A DNA stretch of 64,000 nucleotides from Bathynomus jamesi (Eukaryota > Arthropoda > Malacostraca > Isopoda > Cirolanidae): positions 1-64,000 of the forward strand of contig JAJOZX010012259.1 in NCBI GenBank assembly GCA_023014485.1. Direction: 5' to 3'. The translations under genes and the position numbers were made by a program. Positions 21,670-33,654 of the stretch are shown here, in pieces (positions within the stretch are counted from its first letter, which is position 1; the number at the start of each line of letters is the position of its first letter). The notes under the pieces are model-generated. The model was not told the origin of the DNA. It made no database searches and saw nothing but the letters and a program-made list of their open reading frames with translations.

Positions 21670-21853
21670 CATTTTTTACTTAAATTTAATTCATGTAAAA
21701 ATTTAATAAATTAGTTATGACTTTAGCTTCAACAAAATCACGATTTAAATTACTTAACCACAAACCACGTAATTACAAGAGTTCATGTAATCAGATTTAT
21801 AGTACAGTAGTTTAAAGAAAACTTTCTTGTATCAGATTTACGCAATTCAGGTT

Positions 21854-22056
21854 CTTTTGCATTATCCTCCCAACACTAATTTTTTTATATAATATTGGTT
21901 TGGTTTTGGTTATGGTACTTTATTTTCCTTCCATTATAAAAAAAATTAGTGTTGGTATTAGGTTAGGTTAGGTTAGGTTAGGTTATGGCAAAAACAGCCC
22001 GCCGCAGGCGTTAGCCGTTATAAAAAAAAATTAGTGTTGGGAGGATAATGCAAAAG
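21854..22056. mobile_element. Inverted-repeat element containing a (TTAGG)5 array
   Basis: Arms of about 36 bp (CTTTTGCATTATCCTCCCAA and inverse) lie at 21854-21889 and 22020-22056. A partial third copy of the arm lies at about 21934-21955. No coding capacity. Confidence 0.6.
21958..21982 (+). repeat. (TTAGG)5 telomere-type repeat
   Basis: Five perfect TTAGG units, the canonical arthropod telomere motif, inside a small interspersed element rather than at a chromosome end. Confidence 0.9.
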
Positions 22057-22652
22057 TACCACAATTCATTCTCGAATATTTTTTTTTTTAAGTCGACATA
22101 GAAAGTTAAGAAAATTCTCGACATCCCCAGTCATCTATCTTTACTGGTAGTATCCGAAATTATGGAATTATGGACAAGCCAAAATCACATACTTTTAATT
22201 TAACGTAACTTAACAGCGGATAACGGACCTAGCCTATATTCCCTTGCAGGGGTGTATCTATGATTTTGCTGTTTATAATATGGGGTAGTTCTTTCTTTCT
22301 TATCAAGCACAGTTGTCCATAATTTCCCCTACTGCGTCAGGTGCAGTGTCGCTTGAAAACAACAACAACGGGTGAAATAACCTAATATTAATAACTGGGT
22401 ATAATAAAGTTGGGGACCAATTAAGCGTCTTGATTTTGGCGGAACGTCGTTCTTTCGAGATTATGTCTTACTTTGGTGAGACCTAATTAGTACTTTTACT
22501 TATTTTATCACATTTTAGAACAGGTATATGTGAATTAATTTATTATGGCTGTAACAACACTGCCGCTTATTCTTATCGTCTTCCCCTGATAGACAATCCA
22601 CTAGTCAGAATAAAAACATGTAAGGAATGTAAAGTTTTGTCAATGACTATAC
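22057..22652. other. No feature recognised
   Basis: AT-rich sequence without coding, RNA or terminal repeats that I can support. Confidence 0.6.
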
Positions 22653-22833
22653 GGATCACCTGATGATCAGGGCCCCAAGCCTTCTTTAGCCTTATAAGCT
22701 TATAAGGCTAACTAATATATCGTTAGATCAACTGTACGCCCTTGACGATTGGTTAGGTTAGGTCGTGATATTTTCGTTAGTTAGCCTTATAAAGCTAACT
22801 AAAGGAGGCTGGGGCTCTGATCTTCAGGTGATC
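22653..22833. mobile_element. MITE with GGATCACCTGA ends
   Basis: Inverted ends of about 35 bp include GATCACCTGA and GGCCCCAAGCC/GGGGCTC blocks, flanked by TGACTATAC on both sides (22644-22652, 22834-22842). The core shares a segment (CAACTGTACGCCCTTGACG) with the palindrome at 62600-62714. Confidence 0.8.
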
Positions 22834-23405
22834 TGACTATACTTACATTAACATTTCATATTGTAGCCTAAACCCACTTCAGTTTTGAAATTTGTAATCC
22901 ACATTTTAATGTTAAGTTCTATTTTCGTTACAGAGATAATAGACCTACACAGTCAGTCAAATAAATTCAAACTAAAGCAATCTACTTAAGTGTAGAGAGA
23001 TTATGCAACACGAATGAGAATGAAAAAGATTGATTGACCCAAATATATACACTATATATCTTAAAAAAAATATATTTTTATTTACAGCGACATTTGTGAT
23101 AATTAACATTTGCTAATGGAACGGCAAATACGTGTAGTAACGTATGAGATTTATTGTTATTCAAAGCCAAATATTTTAGTCACCTGCATTACACACATTT
23201 TGGGTTCCTTTCCGACAACTAAACTAAACCTATATAAACAAGTAGAAGTATTTGTAGTAAAATTACATTTTAGTATGATATATTATAATATTTTATAAGA
23301 CATTACAATCTCACTGATACTGGAGCATCAAGGTTTGGGGATCTTGAGAATCTGTTCGACTTAGGTATGTAAACTAATCTACGGGACCTTTGCTTTAATA
23401 ATGCA
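22834..23405. other. No feature recognised
   Basis: AT-rich sequence. A 62-codon ORF at 23110-23298 has no recognisable feature and no splice context. Confidence 0.6.
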
Positions 23406-23607
23406 TAGGCTGACCATATTTCCTTGAGACAAAAACGGGACATTGGGATGGCAAAAAAGGAACGGAGTTATGTAATATTCTGTATTCATGAAAAAGTAAG
23501 TACATAAACCGGGACAAAATTGACATTTTTATTAAAACGACGGGACGGCCAGGAAATATAAAACAAACGGTACTGTCCCGTTCAAAACGGTACGTATGGT
23601 CAGCCTA
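23406..23607. mobile_element. hAT-type MITE, copy 2
   Basis: Nearly identical to 17634-17835, with ends TAGGCTGACCATA. The flanks share AATGCA, but the right copy is displaced by a few bases, so the duplication is imperfect. Confidence 0.85.
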
Positions 23608-24514
23608 AATTAATGCATAACTTTTGAGAATTTGGACGCTATATTGGACTTCATAGCACTGGTTTTGAAGGGTAAATTTGAAGAATTTCTAGGTTATTGC
23701 AGCTTTTCCTACCTTAGACTAACAGACACCCCAAATGACAACTAACTGTACAGTGAGAATTTCTGAAAATTGTGCTTTGTCTCGAAAAGTGACTTTGTCC
23801 AAATAGTAGTTAGGAATCATTCTATGCATGGTTAAGCTTGATTAGTAAAATCATAGGCAACAAAACTGCCAATACAATACAACTTTTATGTAGGTTTCCA
23901 GGAAAGCGAAGCTCCTATATACACCGCGTTTGGTACAGGTTAGGTTAAGTTAGAAAAACCTTTCGAGACTTAGAGAAATTCAATTTCTCTAGTTGTACGA
24001 TTGTTTTACAACAATTTAAAATAATTAATATGAATCTGGAATTATAAATTCAAACAACTCACCTAAATTAAGGTCTGCAATCGTCTCAGTGCAAGGTAGG
24101 CATGACTCAGGTTACCATACCTATTATAGGTCCAATATCCAATTCAAACTAAGCTGATAACAAGCTTGTCTTACCACTAAAAACTAAATCAACCAAACAC
24201 TAAATAATACAAGACTAAAACCACTAACAAAGGGCACTTATTTACAAAAATGAATGATCACTAAAATACTTCTCCGCTCGGCACCATGTCAAAAATCAAG
24301 AGAACACTCAGACTCTATTTTCTTATTGTTGTAGTTCGAACTTAACTATAATGTAGTTGTAATCAGACTTAAATCAAAGCCTTGCTAAAATAACAGAATT
24401 AACTCAAACTGTTTATTAAAGTAGCTATGCATAACATCACACAAGGAATATGACCACTTGGTCTTCATAACCCTTTGAAACAGGCCTAGGTTTCTTAACA
24501 AGGTTAATATTCCC
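23608..24514. other. No feature recognised
   Basis: AT-rich single-copy-looking sequence without an ORF or repeat that I can support. Confidence 0.6.
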
Positions 24515-26173
24515 AAGTAGCACATAATATTTTAACATTATTAAAAGGTTACACACTAGGGTGTCCCATTTTTGACCAACTTCTTTTTTTACCAGGTCCA
24601 ACCTCCTGATATCATTATTGTCGCTCTAAGAAAATAGCAATTATTTGCCATTTGTTGAAAATTTCAGACTCCCTAGGCCTACAAAACCAATTTTCCCCTT
24701 TTCTTTATCAAAAATGATCGATTTTTGGAAATCTTTCGGTTATAAATTTCTTGCATTTTATTATAACCTCAGGCTACGTACATTTTTGGATGGAAAATTA
24801 AATAGCTATCGACTGTTATCCAATTTACTATGCTTTTTTACCAAAATAGAAAATTAAAAGGCAAAAATGTTCATCTTTTAACATTTTCTTCTCCATTTCT
24901 GACCCTAAAGCCATATAAAACCATATACGAGTATATATGCGTGTGTGTGTGTGTACTAACTGTACTTCTAATTATTTTCAGATTTATGACTGATATGATT
25001 TATGATATGATTATGATACAAATTTCAGATTAGATTAGTTAGACTAAAATGGCTTGTGCAAAAGTTGAAACTCGTACCACGGATAATCCAGAAGATTAGC
25101 TTCTCATAAACTTAATTTACAATTTGGAACCTCAGAAAGGGTCTCTTTTGCCATCTAATGGTGATGTCTTACGTCACTATCTATTTTTATCAAGAGGACC
25201 CATGAAAAAGATATTACAGTCATATGTGATCCAAGAAGTACTAAAAAAAGTTAAAAAATCTCAATTTTGGGATTGGGCCGGTATCACATGCCAAGATATT
25301 TCAAAAAGCCGCCATCCGAGAAAAAAGTAAAACAATTGATAAAGCAATATGAATACTTCTCGAAAAACAAAACATAGGAAGAAAAAATAAATAAGAAGAG
25401 ACCATCTTTCCTAAAGGAATTAAAGGCGTTATTTGATATTTATTCCCAAAATGCCATAGAAATAAAAAGAGATCCACTAAGAACTTCGGTAACAAAGCAG
25501 CAAGACAGAGTTTTTAATAGACCAAAGAGGACCCAAAAAGCTTTGCTTAGGATCAAGAGATGAAAGCTATCAAAACCAGTTTGAGAGTCAGGTGAAAAGA
25601 TTGGAGCGTGAAAAATTACTTAAAGAGAAGGAACTGGAGAGACAGGAAAAACTCAGCATGACCTTGAAAACAGATATTAAATGAGAAATAGCGATTCCTA
25701 ATGAACCAAGTCCTATTCCAAGTACATCATATGCTAGAGATGAAGATTATACGCCTCCTCCATCAAAATCCTCAAGCAAAAGGAAAAAAAATATTGTACA
25801 GAATCTTACTGTTTCAAATATGGCAGATCATCTTAACCTTTCTGTTCGCCAAAGAACAGGGTTTGCTGCTGTTATTGCAAGTCAGTGCGATATCACTTTA
25901 TCAAAATCAACAATGCACAGACAAGGGATAAAAAGCAGAATTGAAACAGCAAAAATGGTCAAAGAAAAGTTTATACCACCTGAACATTGTGCTCTACACT
26001 GGGATGGGAAGCTCGTTTCTGATAACTGTGGAAACGGGAGAAAGGCTAGCAATAATTGCGTCAGGGATCCCCATAGGCGTACGAGCCAGGGGTGCTCGGG
26101 GGGCTGAATTCGGGCAAACTGGCTCTGCATTCAGGCAAAGTGAAAAAAATAATAGCTTGTAAAAGTTGGAGAA

Positions 26174-27036
26174 ATGCTAAATACCAACAGTCTTAGCAAA
26201 TGCCTTCAGGGAAAGAGTGTGGACGTTATCATCGCCAGAAGAAATGCTGACCTCACTATCAAGACACTTGGTCACTGTCGAGACGAGGATAACTTTGAAC
26301 TCTTGTGGACTGCAGAACAGACTCTAGCTCGTAAGATCAACAAAGAAATAAATGAGACTCGTTTTATAGTCAAGGAGGCCAGAGCACCAAGAAATAAACC
26401 ATCCCGCCGATTGCAAGCACTCATCGGTGATTCATCTGATCCTGCACCTGTACAAACTCCAAAAGAACACCATCGTGTCATTACATATTATCGAAGCCTC
26501 GACATAGTGATCGCAGAAATGAAATCGCGCTTTGAAGGAAATGATCAAGACATTTTATGTCCCTTAGGGGACATAGTTCTGAATGAGTCTCCTTCTGATC
26601 ACAGCTTCAAAGTGGTATCAGATTTTTATCATGTTGACAAAGATCTACTCGAAGTGGAGAAGAGCATGTATATAACTTGATTCGCTGAACATTCCAGCCA
26701 TCCGATGTAAACTGCGACAGAAGTCGTCGAAAGTATGTTTCAGTATGGTCTAAATGAATTACTCCCTGTCTTTTACGAGGTTGCAACCACCCTGGCTTTC
26801 CGGCCACTTTATGCTCAGCGGAAAGATCTTTCAGTGGACTGCGGCGCATAAAGACCTATCTCCGCACAACAATGGGACAAGAGCGTTTAAACAGTGTTGC
26901 TGTCATAAACATTGAACGAGCGTATGCTAACAAAACAATTGAAAATGACATAGATAAAATGATCGACACTTTCGGTAGGCAAAAGGGCGAGACAAATACG
27001 TTTTCTAAGTTTTTCACAATTTTAGTTTGTAAATAG
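26174..27036 (+). pseudogene. ZMYM1-like hAT transposase remnant
   Basis: An ORF of 168 codons at 26174-26680 contains CLQGKSVDVIIARRNADLTI, FIVKEARAPRNKPSRR and KEHHRVITYYRSLDIVIAEM. These are typical of the central part of ZMYM1-like hAT proteins. After a frameshift the C-terminal dimerisation domain follows at about 26815-27000 (LSAERSFSGLRRIKTYLRTT and the MGQERLNSVAVINIE block). The N-terminal zinc finger and first catalytic acids are missing. It is a relic, but the ORF portion is well preserved. Confidence 0.8.
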
Positions 27037-27377
27037 CAACAAATTGATTAATAGGGCATTGATTAATTTTCCCTTGTGCAGGAAATTGCTTTATGTTTCC
27101 ATTGTTATACTGATGTGTTTTCTTTAATTTCTCAGAAGATATGTTGTTTCAACTTTCATTTTACATTGTGAGCACAGTAGGTGCTACTAAATTTATTTAA
27201 GTTTTTACGATCTTTCTTATGCATGAATAAAATATTTGATATAGTCTTATGCCCTATTAATCAAAATTAACTAAGTACCGGTAGGGATTACAATACATCA
27301 TGGAAATTGCATAAAAAAAAGAAAAATCATACAATTAATTTTGCAAAGCATGACACGTATCCTTTGATAATGTTAGT

Positions 27378-28676
27378 CAGTGGCGGCTCGTGACTTTCAG
27401 TTATGGCGGGGTGCTGCCTCAGAAATGTGGAGTAGATAAATAGATAACTACTCACTACTCAGTCATAAAAATAAGTAAAATAGTATCATAAAATCAATTA
27501 TAGGGTACTTACGCTTAACGGGTAATTTCGAATTTGCCAAAAATTTTATTTATAAACAAATTCCATTCTTTTGTTTTTATTCTGAGCGAAAAGGTCTATT
27601 ACTTTTTCATTGAAATTCTGTGTACTATTGATCAAATTTTTCTCTATTGAAATCATTGCAAGAGCATTTAGTCTTTCCTGATTCATAGTGCTCCTTAAGA
27701 ACGTCTTTATTCTTTTTAATGTTGAATGGCAGCGTTCGGCCTCGGATGTAGTCATGGGGATGGTCAAAAGAATTCTTATGAGCTCATGCTTTTCAGTTTT
27801 CTCTTTCATTTTGTTTATATTTGTAAAACCACTTTTTGTCCACGTCAAGTCACCACCGAGTAGTAGACACGGGAAACAAAATAATGCACTTTTAACTTTA
27901 CAACCACAAAGCCAACTTTTTCTTTGGTACCATTCTGAATTAAAACTACGAATATATTTCTTATTGTTACTTATTCCGGGCTGAGATATTTGAATTTCTG
28001 GTGTAGGGCGTCCTTCAGTTTTAATAGCTATTTTTTCTTGAAGAGATAACTGTGAAAAATTACGAGACTGAATTTTACTCACTGTCACCCGACTCACTTC
28101 TGGGGCTAGCGCAGCCATGATAATAGAATAGGCGCCTAGTTAAAATTTCAAAAAACAAAGTCACTTGCGAAAAAAATATTCTAAGAAATGAAAGCTATAT
28201 ATTGTAAATAATCCAATTATTATATAATTAACTTCAATCTCACGACAAAAAATAAATGATAACGAATCATTGATAAATGCAATTCGGAAATTAAATTTCG
28301 AATTAGCAAATGATACAGCAACACAACTATCACGTCAAACAAACAAATCGGCACTGCTCTGTCTACAGTGCTTTGGATCCTCTTAAACCCGCGATTCTGA
28401 CTCGCTCTTCGTACGTCCGCCACCGAGGTTTCAAGCGTTTCAAACAAAATCTGGAACTGTTAAGTACGCAGTTCCACGGGAAGGCTGAAGCTACTTTCGT
28501 GATTCATTCGTTCGGCATTGAAATAGTTTAAGGAAAAAAGGATATAATCCGATTTAAAAACTCAAAGTTCATTGAAAAAAAACAATCATAGGCGCTATTT
28601 TAAATATTTAAATATAAAGATCATAAGATCATGGGGGTGCTGCAGTTCCACAGTGCCTACCTGCGAGCCGCTCCTG
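27378..28676 (-). mobile_element. Internally deleted ZMYM1-like hAT
   Basis: Ends CAGTGGCGGCTCG and the inverse CAGGAGCGGCTCG share a GGGGTGCTGC block. The exact duplication ATGTTAGT (27370-27377, 28677-28684) proves the borders. 1299 bp. Confidence 0.95.
27546..28118 (-). CDS. Deletion-derivative ZMYM1-like hAT protein (zinc finger plus dimerisation domain)
   Basis: An uninterrupted 190-codon minus-strand ORF. Residues about 35-105 match the TTF-type zinc finger of ZMYM1-like proteins: FNSEWYQRKSWLCGCKVKS, then ALFCFPCLLLGG and GFTNINKMKEKTEKHE. Residues about 110-165 match the hAT dimerisation domain: TSEAERCHSTLKRIKTFLRS and MNQERLNALAMISIE. The catalytic core that normally lies between them is deleted in frame. 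Family knowledge says full proteins exceed 600 residues. A product like this could bind ends or dimerise with active transposase but could not cut. Whether it is expressed is unknown. It lies alone inside the 1.3-kb element. Confidence 0.75.
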   Translation of the reverse strand: MAALAPEVSRVTVSKIQSRNFSQLSLQEKIAIKTEGRPTPEIQISQPGISNNKKYIRSFNSEWYQRKSWLCGCKVKSALFCFPCLLLGGDLTWTKSGFTNINKMKEKTEKHELIRILLTIPMTTSEAERCHSTLKRIKTFLRSTMNQERLNALAMISIEKNLINSTQNFNEKVIDLFAQNKNKRMEFVYK

Positions 28677-28753
28677 ATGTTAGTGCTTCTAATGGCCTGT
28701 TGGAGTGAGGGAGACTGAGCCTGTGATAATCCTAATTTCCTATATATATATAT

Positions 28754-29238
28754 TAGTGGTGGACCGGATATCCGCATCAGTTTTAACATCCGCAGTCGCA
28801 CTTCTGACTGCGGATGTTATGCGGATATTACCTCTAATAAATTATGCAATTTACAATTAAATTAGCTTAGAAAGTAGCTTATAAGGCCCAGTCATGCACA
28901 TTTCATGTAAAATATTAATTAATTATTAATGAACAAACAAATATATAAGCCTCAAAATATAAATACCTGGTAACAGAAAATTGAATGAAACTTGTTTCAT
29001 TGAATTTTCTGTGGCTGAAACTCTTGAAAAAGTTTTTTTTTTTTATCATAATGAAAACATTAATATTAATTTTAATTCTTATGCATTGCCTGCCATAATA
29101 GTAATATCACGAAACTTGAAAAATTGTCATATATTCATAATTCTATATTATACTGATAGATTAAATATCCGCATCCGCGGATACTGAAATTAAAGATCCG
29201 CATCCGCAAATGTCGAAAAACTGACATCCGGTCCACCA

Positions 29239-29241
<3 letters not shown>
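28754..29241. mobile_element. hAT-type MITE in an (AT)n tract
   Basis: Ends TAGTGGTGGACCGGAT and its inverse, with ATCCGCATC subterminal repeats, flanked by ATATATAT on both sides. 488 bp without coding capacity. Confidence 0.85.
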
Positions 29242-29315
<74 letters not shown>

Positions 29316-29317
29316 TA

Positions 29318-29385
<68 letters not shown>
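29242..29385. repeat. (AT)n microsatellite, about 140 bp, interrupted
   Basis: AT repeats with short interruptions (ATACTGTGTATA) separate two hAT insertions. Confidence 0.95.
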
Positions 29386-29388
<3 letters not shown>

Positions 29389-29693
29389 GGTGATTCAAAT
29401 ATGGGGGTAAAAATTTTTTTTAGATATTTTAATGTGTTCAACCCTTTAAATGGTTCATTTCAGCATAAAAACAACTATCCTAAAATATTTTAGCAAATTT
29501 TTAATTTTAGGGGTTGCTACCAGCAATTAAAAATTGACAGAACGACTCAAATTGTCAAATTTTTCCACACCACCCAGGGGGTACAGTACAAGGCGCATTG
29601 CTTTTTTTTAATGTGGAAAGCTCCCCGTAGGTCCAACCATAACCACAAGCATGCATAATTAAACTAGCATGATATTTGAGACATTAGCTGTCC

Positions 29694-31669
29694 TTACTTC
29701 ATCAATGTTTCTTTCTTTCTATCAGGGTAAACAGCCCTGTAGTTTTTCACTACTTGTAGCAAGAATTGTTTTTGATCTTCGTCATGTGTTAGTATTTTAT
29801 TATATTCATCCATTAATTTTACTCCTCTTTCCGCTATATCATTCACGACTTTCCACTGTTTGATAGATTTCTTAGCGGAGTTATACTCTTCATCATTATG
29901 CCATTCTTTAGCATCTTTGAGTAAAAATTTTGAACTAAATTCTGTTATTGTAAAGAATCTGAGTATTTGATGACAAAATCTTCTAATTTCTTCGTTGGAA
30001 TAAGTGCAGGATCTAGAAAAGCCCGTTTTGCGAGTTTCTGTTGTATTTTGCAAGGCCTTTACAATTTTGTTTTTTCGTTTCAGTAGGCACTTCATCATCA
30101 TAAAAGGCCAAGGCTACCAGTTCTTCTGATAGGTGCCAGAGGTGACCTAACAGTTTTTTAATAGCAACAAATGCAATTGTGTCATTTATTTGTTTGTAGA
30201 CTACAAGATTCTGTAATAATTCCAGAGCAAGACGAGGAGCGCAAGATGGCACAGGAGCTGTAAACCATGCCTTTACATATAACCGAGTAGCAAATAGACA
30301 GATGTCTTTTAGTCCTTTTTTGTCTTTTACTGAAATTTTGAACTGAGATTTGAATATAAAAATTTTTAATGAATATGTAATTTTGGCCATCCACCTAGCC
30401 CGATGAAGTCCCGCTGGATGTTTAAATTTGATTCCACCTTTTGGTTCACCTCCCAAAAAAATAATTGTTAACTGCAATAGTTCTAGGTAATCGTCTCTTG
30501 GTTGGAATGTATCTAGTTGATTTGTTGCAAATATAATTATGTCATCTTTGATGTCATGAATATTTTCATAGATATCTGGATCTGATAATGCTGTCTCGTA
30601 GTCCTCCTTATTAATGCTTGACCATTTTTCTCTGAACTTCTTAAAAAGGACTATATCTGGGCCAGAAGATGGTGATAAAGACTTTGAAACAACAGCTTCC
30701 AGCATAATTTCAAATATATGGTGTCGACATGCCAGCCACAATAAATCGTTGTCGAATTTTTGTTCTAGAAGAATAGCTGCACCATTTCTAGGACCAGTAT
30801 TGGCTGCCGTTGTATTGAAACACATGCATTTTATTTGTTCGCAGATGTCCCATTCAAGCGATGTCTGATTGTTTGCATTAAAAAGAGACGCATTTCTGTC
30901 ACTCAATTTTGCAACATCAAGACTTCCTAATAATTTATCATCAAACAATTTTCTACGTTTGCCAACCTTACTTTTCCATGTTGGAGGTTGTGCAGCACAG
31001 AAACCAGATTCATCACTTTACTCTCCTCTGATTCTGATTCTGATGATGTACTGGTGAGTATGACAGCCTCTTCACTCTTCTTTCTTTTGATCTCTTCTTC
31101 TGCTTTCCTCTTTTCATAACGTTGTTGCTTTTCTGCTGCTCTTTGCTCTTTTTTAGCAACAGCCTTATCAATGGTACCCATTTTCCATGACGTCCTTTCT
31201 CACGTTGCATTTTCAAGAATTTCTTATCATCTTCTATTTTTATAAGCTGCATAGCATTCTCATGAGCAATGTCAAATAAGTTTTCCAGTTTATCTTTCCA
31301 TTTTTCTTCTTTATTATTTAAATTTTGTGATCTTTTCAATTTGTTTGCTTTGTTTTTCTTAAGCAGCTGTCATTCCTTCAGTATTCCTTGAATTTTATCT
31401 ACTACATATATTCTTTGTTTTGCTGGTATTCCTGCTTTTTTCCAAACTGCTAGCACATCATCTGCAGTAGAGCAGCATGATTCTCTAATGTCTTGCATTT
31501 TAATATTTCTGTAGTGCATGAAGAGGGCCATCATTTCCTTCTCTGATGGTAATACGGATGTTTTTAGTACTGCAGAGGGCTGCCCAATTAACCATACTTC
31601 AATTTCTTTTCTTGTAGAACTTCTCCCAAATGAGCAACTGGGTGATGGTGAGTTAGGCCTAGCTTCCAT
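29694..31669 (-). pseudogene. Family A hAT transposase, copy II
   Basis: In coding order: an N-terminal segment (31370-31669) with EIEVWLIGQPS, LPSEKEMMALFMHY and VWKKAGIPAKQRIYVVDK; LENLFDIAHENAMQLIK (31013-31339) and a charged KAEEEIKRKK region; and the main block 30013-30948 with FNTTAANTG, LACRHH, HRARWMAK and HLWHLSEELVALAFYDDEV. The C-terminus (29694-30101) has VVNDIAERGVKLMDEYN. The region around the first catalytic acid is missing (small deletion near 30930). The Asp of FDTT is Asn (AAT, 30814-30816). Frameshifts join the parts. The coding strand is well preserved otherwise. Confidence 0.85.
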
Positions 31670-31705
31670 AATCGATTAATTGGTATCAAAATTACGAGTT
31701 CCAAG

Positions 31706-32346
31706 CAGTGGCGGTTCCTCATATGGGCAATATGGGCAGCCGCACAGGGCGGCATTTGTGGAGGGGCGGCATGAGCGCCTGCAAAAAATAAAAATAAAAA
31801 TAAGAATAAATAAATAAAGAAATAAATAAAAATAAAAAATAAAATAAAATAAATAATAAAAGATCAATGACTTTGCATCAAGGAAGGTAAGAAGAGTCAG
31901 GCTTTAGATGGCAGTTGTGCTGGGGTGCAATTTATTTTGTTTCTTGTTCAAAGTGTAGCATAATAATTACCCTCTCTTAAGTGTCTTATTCTATTTATGT
32001 GATAGAGCATTTGTACAATTTAGAAATTTGATTCTCTAGTTTATTTATGGCAGTTGTGCAATTTAATTTGTATTTTTCCTGTTCATAGTATCATAATTAC
32101 ATTCTCTTAAGTGAGTTATTCTATTTACGTGATGAAGGATTTGTAAAATTCAGAAATTTGAGTCTTTGTTTTGGTTCTGAAGTTCCAACAATTAGTCCAA
32201 TAAAAAGTTATTTTGTGAAAGAGTTATGTCTGTCCTTTATTTTGGGGGGATTCGAATGTGTGTGTGTTGGCGAACGGGGGGGGGGGGGGGGGGGCCGCTG
32301 AAGGTGAGGTTCGCCCAGGGCGTCATGTAAGCTAGGACCGCCACTG
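31706..32346. mobile_element. hAT-type MITE nested in family A copy II
   Basis: Ends CAGTGGCGGTTCC and the inverse CAGTGGCGGTCC, flanked by GTTCCAAG and GTTCCAGA. Inside is an A-rich (AAATA)n stretch at 31783-31860 and a run of 19 G at 32276-32294. No coding capacity. Confidence 0.8.
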
Positions 32347-33654
32347 GTTCCAGAAACAATTAAAAGCAAGCTAGTATATAAACCATTAATTAAAAATTCT
32401 GAAATATAAACAATTAAACAAAATCATAAGTTGTAAAAACAAACAAATTGAAAAAGAAGGAAACTTTGACGCCTGGTAGCACATAGTAAATTTTATTTAA
32501 AATTCACCAAATTTGGCATACACTACTTTTTTGTCATAGGGAACAAAAATACAGGTTGAACAATTAAAAAAAAAACTGATTTTTTTGAATCACCCTAATA
32601 TATATACGTATATATATATATATATACTGTATATATAATTTCATTAACTATCTAATTTCGGACATTCTTTGTTGTAACTTAAAAATTTGGGCAAATTTGT
32701 ATCAGCCCCCCTAAAAAGATTAGGTACCGTACGCCTATGGGGATTCCTTCAGCACCCGAGGGAAAAATTCTTACTATACCAACTATTCCGGATTCCTCTG
32801 GTAAAATGCAAGCAAACGCCGCATTTAATGCTGCAAAAGATTGGAACTTGGACCAAAAATTTGTGCACTAGTTTTTGATACAACAGCATCTAATACAGGT
32901 TGGATAAATGGAGCCTGCATCATTTCAGAAGAGCTCCTAGAAAGGAAGGTAATGTGGCTTGCATGTAGGCATCACATTTACGAGTCTTGGCCGCTGCATT
33001 TACTCAAACATTTGGCACTACCACAGGCCCAGAAAATGTGTTATTTAAACAGTTTCGAGATAAAATGGAAGACATTAGACGTCACAAAACCTTATACAAC
33101 TTTGAAAATTATAGATAGACAGATAAAATCAAAGATGCAACAAGTAACTCAAGTTTTGAAGGAGATGTTAAGCGACACAGATACCGAAAACATATTTCTC
33201 AGGAATAATTATAGAGAATGCGCAGTTGTTCTTCAAATTCTTGGACATGTACCACCAAACGGAGTTCGTTGGCTCCGTCCGGGTGCAATTCATAATGCTC
33301 GCTGGATGGCAACTATTCTCGTCTGTTAAAATGCTGGCATTCAGCAAACAAATGGATTATTCTGAAGAATATGTGAAACACTAAGAGGAGTTCTACTTAT
33401 TCACTGCTTTATATATCCAACCATGGCTCAAAGCACCAAAAGCGTCGGATGCAGTAATCAATGATTTGACTTTCTATAGTGACCTTCACATATATGGTGA
33501 CGTGGACAAAAATGTAGCTCATCGTACAATCAAGATATTCGAAGGCCATTGTTGGTGCCTAACTAAGGAGCTTATTCCATTTTCATTATTTTCTTTACGT
33601 ATATCTGATGAAGAGAAAAGTTTTAGTTTTAAAAATTTGCGCGAATGTACTTAA

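Larger units (their letters stand above)
29386..32597 (-). mobile_element. Family A hAT transposon, copy II
   Basis: Ends TAGGGTGATTCAAA and its inverse, flanked by ATATATAT (29378-29385, 32598-32605). Transposase runs on the minus strand. An unrelated hAT MITE is nested at 31706-32346, upstream of the coding region. Confidence 0.9.
26072..32739 (+). mobile_element. ZMYM1-like hAT transposon, invaded by other elements
   Basis: Ends CATAGGCGTACG and its inverse share a further GGGGGGCTGA block. The 8-bp flanks are GGGATCCC (26064-26071) and GGGATTCC (32740-32747), one mismatch. It sits inside family A copy I between two halves of one reading frame. A transposase remnant follows the left end. 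Confidence 0.8.

Noticed and set aside
26064..32747. P-element assignment for the element with CATAGGCGTACG ends and a GC-rich octamer duplication
   Set aside because: An 8-bp GC-rich duplication fits P elements, but the only transposase remnant inside, at the left end, is ZMYM1-like hAT, so hAT is preferred.
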